A stretch of 35,516 nucleotides of DNA from RYN-433 sp036558265. GTDB lineage: Bacteria > Planctomycetota > Phycisphaerae > Tepidisphaerales > Tepidisphaeraceae. The notes under the pieces are model-generated. The model was not told the origin of the DNA, ran no database searches, and saw only the letters and a list, made by a program, of their open reading frames with translations. Shown here piece after piece: positions 32,449 to 35,516 of the stretch (position 1 is the first letter of the stretch; every line of letters starts with the position of its first letter). The position numbers and the translations under genes are program-made. Where the stretch lies: NCBI GenBank assembly GCA_036558265.1, contig DATBFY010000667.1:1-35516 (forward strand). The letters run 5' to 3'.

Positions 32449-33030
32449 ATGGCGGTAAGCGAAGCGGACCTGGAACTGCTCGAGGGTTATCTCGACGATG
32501 CGCTGGCGCCCGGCGAGGCGGATGCGGTGCGGGGCCGCCTCTCGTCGGGCGAGGGCGAGCTCGCATCGGCGTTGGAGCAACTGCGTGCCGAGCGCGGCGT
32601 TCGACAGGTCATCTTCACGTCGCTCGAGCCCGACGATGCGTCGGTCGCGATGATGATCGGCCGCATCCGCCTGGCGACGCGGGAAGGGCGCGCGCGGCAG
32701 CCCGCCGTGTGGATGCGGTGGGCGCGTTACGTAGGGGCGGCGGCGGCGTGCATTGTCGCGGGATTCGTCGCCCGCGGGCTCTTCGATCATCCCCGTCCCG
32801 CCAACAACGCGGCGAACGCCGTCAACGATGTGCGCCACCATGGCGTGGACGTGCGGCGGGTCGAGGCGTATCGCGTCACGCTGCGGGACGACGCCGGCCG
32901 CGTCGTCGCGGTGCAGCAGTTCGATTCGCTCGACAAGGCCCGGGAATTCGCCAGCGATCTGGCGCGCTGGCAGGCGCGAAGCGAGCGGCTGGCGAGCGGG
33001 CAGTTCGTGGTGACGGCGGACCGGTTCTGA
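32449..33030 (+). CDS. Candidate membrane-bound anti-sigma factor
   Basis: 193 residues from ATG 32449, with GAGG 8 bases upstream. Residues 1-80 are a helical, acidic cytoplasmic part (LELLEGYLDDALAPGEADAVRGRL), which resembles anti-sigma N-terminal helices but lacks the HxxxCxxC zinc motif. One transmembrane helix is at about 91-109 (WARYVGAAAACIVAGFVARG). The remaining 80 residues would be periplasmic (VDVRRVEAYRVTLRDDAGRVV). The topology and position right after an ECF factor suggest it holds the sigma factor at the membrane. This is inference from context, as no catalytic motif is present. Confidence 0.75.
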   Translation: MAVSEADLELLEGYLDDALAPGEADAVRGRLSSGEGELASALEQLRAERGVRQVIFTSLEPDDASVAMMIGRIRLATREGRARQPAVWMRWARYVGAAAACIVAGFVARGLFDHPRPANNAANAVNDVRHHGVDVRRVEAYRVTLRDDAGRVVAVQQFDSLDKAREFASDLARWQARSERLASGQFVVTADRF

Positions 33031-33037
33031 ATTCACG

Positions 33038-34369
33038 ATGCATCAGGCGCTGCGCACAATCTCACTCGCAATGGGCATCTCGATCGCCGGGATTGCCATC
33101 GGGGCGGATCAGGCCGCCAAGCCGCAGGCGGCCGGCGGCGCGCGACCGCTCCTCCAACAGCTCAACCAGGAAACGCAGTCGCTCTACCACGAGGTGCAGG
33201 CCGGCGTCGTGCGCGTGCAGCTTCCACCGCCGCGATGGGCGGCGCCGGCGCTGGCGGATGAGCGCGACAACCCGCTCGATAAGTGGGGCGACCAGCTCGA
33301 TCCGCACGTCAAGCAGCGCCTGGAAGAGGAACAGCGCCAGGCGAAGAAGGGCCAGTTCCGCAAGATCACGGCGTCGGTGGACAAGACCGCCGGCGTGCCG
33401 ACGACGCAGACCAGCCCCGCCGAACCCGCCGCCGAGCCGAAATCGACATCCGCCACGCAGAAGTCTGTTGGCGTTGGCGGCGCCTGGACCCTCTCCAGTC
33501 GCGGCGACGACACGATCGTCCTCCGCCCCAGCGCCGCCAACGCCGGCGCGCTCCAGTTCGACGCCGGGGGCGGCGTGACGCCCGACGGCCAGATCATCGC
33601 CGGCGGCGGGCACGTCAGCGTCAGCGTCGCCGCCGCCGCATCGTTCACCCCCAACAACATCGGCCTGCTCCTCGACACGCAGGGGCACGTCCTGGTCCCC
33701 ATCTGCGTCGAGAAGGATTCGATCGACCCCGAAGGCGTGCGCGTGATGGTCGGGCCCGGTCAGATGACCACCGCAAAATTCGTCGGCTCCGACCGACAGA
33801 CCAACATCACGGTCCTCAAGCTCGACAAGCCGCTGGGCACGCCCGTCAAGCTTAGTGAGGTGCGCCCGCAGGAGGGCACGCTGACGATGTTCCTCTCGCC
33901 CAACAGCGGAGTCGGGCGGCTGATGATCTGGACGAATGAGCTCAAGGACTGGGGAGTCGTCGTCGGCATGGACGGCGGCGTCTATGGCTTTGCCCGCCAC
34001 GGCCAGTTCCTCTGGGCCGCCGCCTGCAAGCCCGCCATCGGGCAGTTGATGACCGCCGGCACGGTCCAGCGCGCCAAGCTCGGCTTGGAAGTCAAATGGG
34101 TTCAACCCGACGATCCGCTTCGCGAGGCCAACCCCGCCCTGGGCGCCCAGCCCGCCGTCCGCGTTGACGATGTCGCCCCCAACTCCCCCGCTGCCAAGGC
34201 CGGCCTCAAGCCCGGCGACCTGATCACCAGCGTCAACGATCAACCCGCCAGCGACCCCTCCGCCTTCGCCGCCGCGCTTGGCGACCCGGCGCCCAGCGTC
34301 TCGATCAAGCTCCTCCGCGATGGCCAGGAGCACAGGCTGAGCGTATCCCTGCAAAAGCCTGATAAATAG
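33038..34369 (+). CDS. Secreted HtrA-like pseudoprotease with C-terminal PDZ domain
   Basis: 443 residues from ATG 33038, 7 bases after the anti-sigma stop. Signal peptide MHQALRTISLAMGISIAGIAIG. Residues about 45-145 are helical, charged and linker-like. A trypsin-like beta-barrel region spans about 190-335 (NIGLLLDTQGHVLVPICVEKDS, then FVGSDRQTNITVLKLDKPLG). The places where HtrA has the catalytic residues are altered: no TN-x-HVV His, Asn instead of Asp in DRQTNITVLK, and no GNSGG serine motif (LSPNSGVGR instead). A good PDZ domain is at about 345-440 (AVRVDDVAPNSPAAKAGLKPGDLITSVNDQPASD). It is probably a periplasmic peptide sensor for the sigma/anti-sigma pair, without its own protease activity. 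Confidence 0.82.
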   Translation: MHQALRTISLAMGISIAGIAIGADQAAKPQAAGGARPLLQQLNQETQSLYHEVQAGVVRVQLPPPRWAAPALADERDNPLDKWGDQLDPHVKQRLEEEQRQAKKGQFRKITASVDKTAGVPTTQTSPAEPAAEPKSTSATQKSVGVGGAWTLSSRGDDTIVLRPSAANAGALQFDAGGGVTPDGQIIAGGGHVSVSVAAAASFTPNNIGLLLDTQGHVLVPICVEKDSIDPEGVRVMVGPGQMTTAKFVGSDRQTNITVLKLDKPLGTPVKLSEVRPQEGTLTMFLSPNSGVGRLMIWTNELKDWGVVVGMDGGVYGFARHGQFLWAAACKPAIGQLMTAGTVQRAKLGLEVKWVQPDDPLREANPALGAQPAVRVDDVAPNSPAAKAGLKPGDLITSVNDQPASDPSAFAAALGDPAPSVSIKLLRDGQEHRLSVSLQKPDK

Positions 34370-34500
34370 GTCTGCCTTTCGACTCACCTCTCGTGGCGGC
34401 AACACCGGGCGGCCGATAACGTATCCTTCTTGTCGCAGGCCCCATTTCAACCGCGCGTCCACATCTCTTGACGATAGATTCCCGGGGCGTTCATCCTTGG

Positions 34501-34512
34501 TCGTTCGAACGA
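34501..34512. promoter_or_regulatory. 12-bp perfect palindrome before a lipoprotein gene
   Basis: TCGTTCGAACGA is a perfect dyad, 8 bases before the GTG at 34520. A direct repeat ATCTCTTGACGA occurs on both sides of it (34463-34474 and 34533-34544). It could be an operator, but no promoter hexamers are clear. Confidence 0.3.
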
Positions 34513-34519
34513 GCCTGAC

Positions 34520-35516
34520 GTGTTGGACTCAAATCTCTTGACGAAATTGGTCACGGCGGCCGTCTGCCTCACCGTCCTGTGCGGCTGCGTGGAGAACGCG
34601 CCATCCCAGGGCAGATCCGCCGCGCCCGTCCCGCCGCCGCTGGCGACCGAGCCGATCGGCCTGCAGATCACGCGCGCCGAGCCTCGCCTGGCGGGTGTGC
34701 CGTTCCGCGTCCTGCTCGATTTCGAATCGCCCAGCGACCTGGCCTTCTGCGCCGATCGCCCGCAGACCTCCACCGCCGCCGCACATACCGGCCAGACTGC
34801 CCTCAAGCTCGATGCGGCCGCCCCCGTCAATGTAAAGCTCGCGTCGCTCGTGTCCGGCGGCGCGTTCCCCGGACATTGGACCATGATTGGCGGCTACTTC
34901 CGTTCGGTCGGCGGCCCGGCGCGGGTCACGCTTGACTATCGCGTACCGTCATCGCCTCAACCGGTTCTCCAACGCTCGGTTGACCTGCCAGACGCGGCGC
35001 AGTGGACAGGCGTGTTTCTGGATCTGGCTTCCCTCGCCGCCAAGCCGCAAGCGGAAGTCGGCCAGCTCACCCTGCAGGTGGAGGGCGCCGCCGCCCTCTG
35101 CGACGACGTTCTCCTGGTCGATAACGCCCAGGCCTTTGTCACCCCCGCGCCGACCGATGAGCCCGGCTCAACCTGGACCGTCCGCCAGGCCGGCTTCAAC
35201 ATCTTCATCGACCGCCCGCAGCACTTCCGCATCACGCTCAAGACGCCCGATGCGTCGCCCGAGGGTTGGACGGTCGAGGAGTCCAGTGACGTTCGCGTGC
35301 GGCTGGTCGCCGCGGCTGGCAAGTTCTGGACCCTCTATGCCGACGGCCGGCAATACAAGGACGCCCAGTTCAGCCCGATCACCAAGTCGATGGGGGAGGC
35401 CGCGGCCGAATACGCCGCCCAGCACGCCAGCCCGGCGACCATCGAGGTCGCCGACGAGTTCGGTCGGATCGACCGCGACACCCCCGGCGACCAGAACAAC
35501 GACGGCTACAACGAGC
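34520..35516 (+). CDS. Secreted lipoprotein, N-terminal part (runs off the window)
   Basis: An open frame of 332 codons with no stop before the window ends. Start GTG 34520 (or TTG 34523) gives MLDSNLLTKLVTAAVCLTVLCGC, a lipoprotein signal with lipobox LCGC. Residues about 60-205 resemble a jelly-roll carbohydrate-binding module: VLLDFESPSDLAFCADRPQTS, HTGQTALKLDAAAP, and WTGVFLDLASL to CDDVLLVDN. The rest (STWTVRQAGFNIFIDRPQHFRITLKTPDASPEGW onward) is a new beta-rich domain that ends with DTPGDQNNDGYNE. It may be a polysaccharide-active or binding protein of the outer envelope, but the catalytic part would lie beyond the window. Not recognised further. Confidence 0.72.
   Translation, partial: MLDSNLLTKLVTAAVCLTVLCGCVENAPSQGRSAAPVPPPLATEPIGLQITRAEPRLAGVPFRVLLDFESPSDLAFCADRPQTSTAAAHTGQTALKLDAAAPVNVKLASLVSGGAFPGHWTMIGGYFRSVGGPARVTLDYRVPSSPQPVLQRSVDLPDAAQWTGVFLDLASLAAKPQAEVGQLTLQVEGAAALCDDVLLVDNAQAFVTPAPTDEPGSTWTVRQAGFNIFIDRPQHFRITLKTPDASPEGWTVEESSDVRVRLVAAAGKFWTLYADGRQYKDAQFSPITKSMGEAAAEYAAQHASPATIEVADEFGRIDRDTPGDQNNDGYNE

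Noticed and set aside
33062..34462. Long minus-strand open frame opposite the PDZ protein
   Set aside because: It is rich in Gly, Ala, Asp and Arg without motifs, while the plus strand encodes a signal peptide and a PDZ domain.
1..35516. CRISPR arrays, tRNA/rRNA genes, integrases or transposases
   Set aside because: No regularly spaced repeats, cloverleaf sequences or transposase motifs were noticed on either strand. A covariance-model scan would be needed to exclude small RNAs.

Overview
This is a GC-rich bacterial chromosome segment with dense coding on both strands and no rRNA, tRNA, CRISPR array or transposase that I can see. Several features point to a planctomycete, most likely of the Phycisphaerae/Tepidisphaerales type. 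These are three tandem pseudopilins of the xAFTLVELLVVIGI class, a secreted calcium-repeat protein whose N-terminus reads LESLETRQMLS, a Ser/Thr kinase with a TPR-like ectodomain, secreted proteins with a repeated DPGW module, and several families of long intergenic palindromes. The lineage is inferred from protein style, not from a marker gene. LAYOUT. 1-2858: the C-terminus of Lnt, a HEAT-repeat lipoprotein, then a coiled-coil membrane protein with a 51-residue membrane protein closed by a strong terminator. 2882-5342: a GNAT acetyltransferase and a fused DUF2156-GNAT protein whose inter-domain linker is encoded by a palindromic repeat. 5357-8188 (minus): three pseudopilins sharing one ribosome-binding leader. 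8363-11123: ribBA, probably leaderless, then a gene I recognise as the hopanoid C-3 methylase hpnR, carrying an amber codon inside its radical-SAM cysteine motif. 11151-16355: a large kinase (minus), an orphan SecD head-domain protein, a DksA/TraR zinc-finger protein (minus), an uncharacterised protein and a small membrane protein. Two of the divergent gaps here carry a related 51-bp sequence. 16633-18081: a secreted protein made of two copies of one domain. 18116-21009: a MerR-type regulator with a palindromic operator filling its own promoter spacer, translationally coupled to a VIT/VWA protein. 21104-23062: an APC permease with a UspA-like tail. 23201-26629 (minus): a baeRF3-like protein, and a clpP-clpP-lipoprotein cluster. 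26850-30069 (minus): an RTX-like protein and an overlapping SDR/DUF89 pair. 30242-31717: two envelope/stress-type proteins behind a sigma-54-like promoter. 31860-34369: an ECF sigma factor, a membrane anti-sigma candidate and a PDZ protein with a degenerate protease domain. 34520-35516: the start of a secreted lipoprotein that runs off the window. HOW THE GENES WORK TOGETHER. Much of the window concerns the cell envelope and stress: lipoprotein maturation, envelope lipoproteins, pseudopilins, a membrane kinase, an ECF/anti-sigma/PDZ set resembling the sigmaE-RseA-HtrA layout, general-stress and YtxH-like proteins, and ClpP proteolysis. Most junctions of interest are tight overlaps (MerR/VIT-VWA, SDR/DUF89, clpP/lipoprotein), so those sets are probably co-translated. 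The most unusual points are the amber codon in hpnR, the palindrome-encoded linker joining two acyltransferase domains, and the sigma/anti-sigma/pseudoprotease module.
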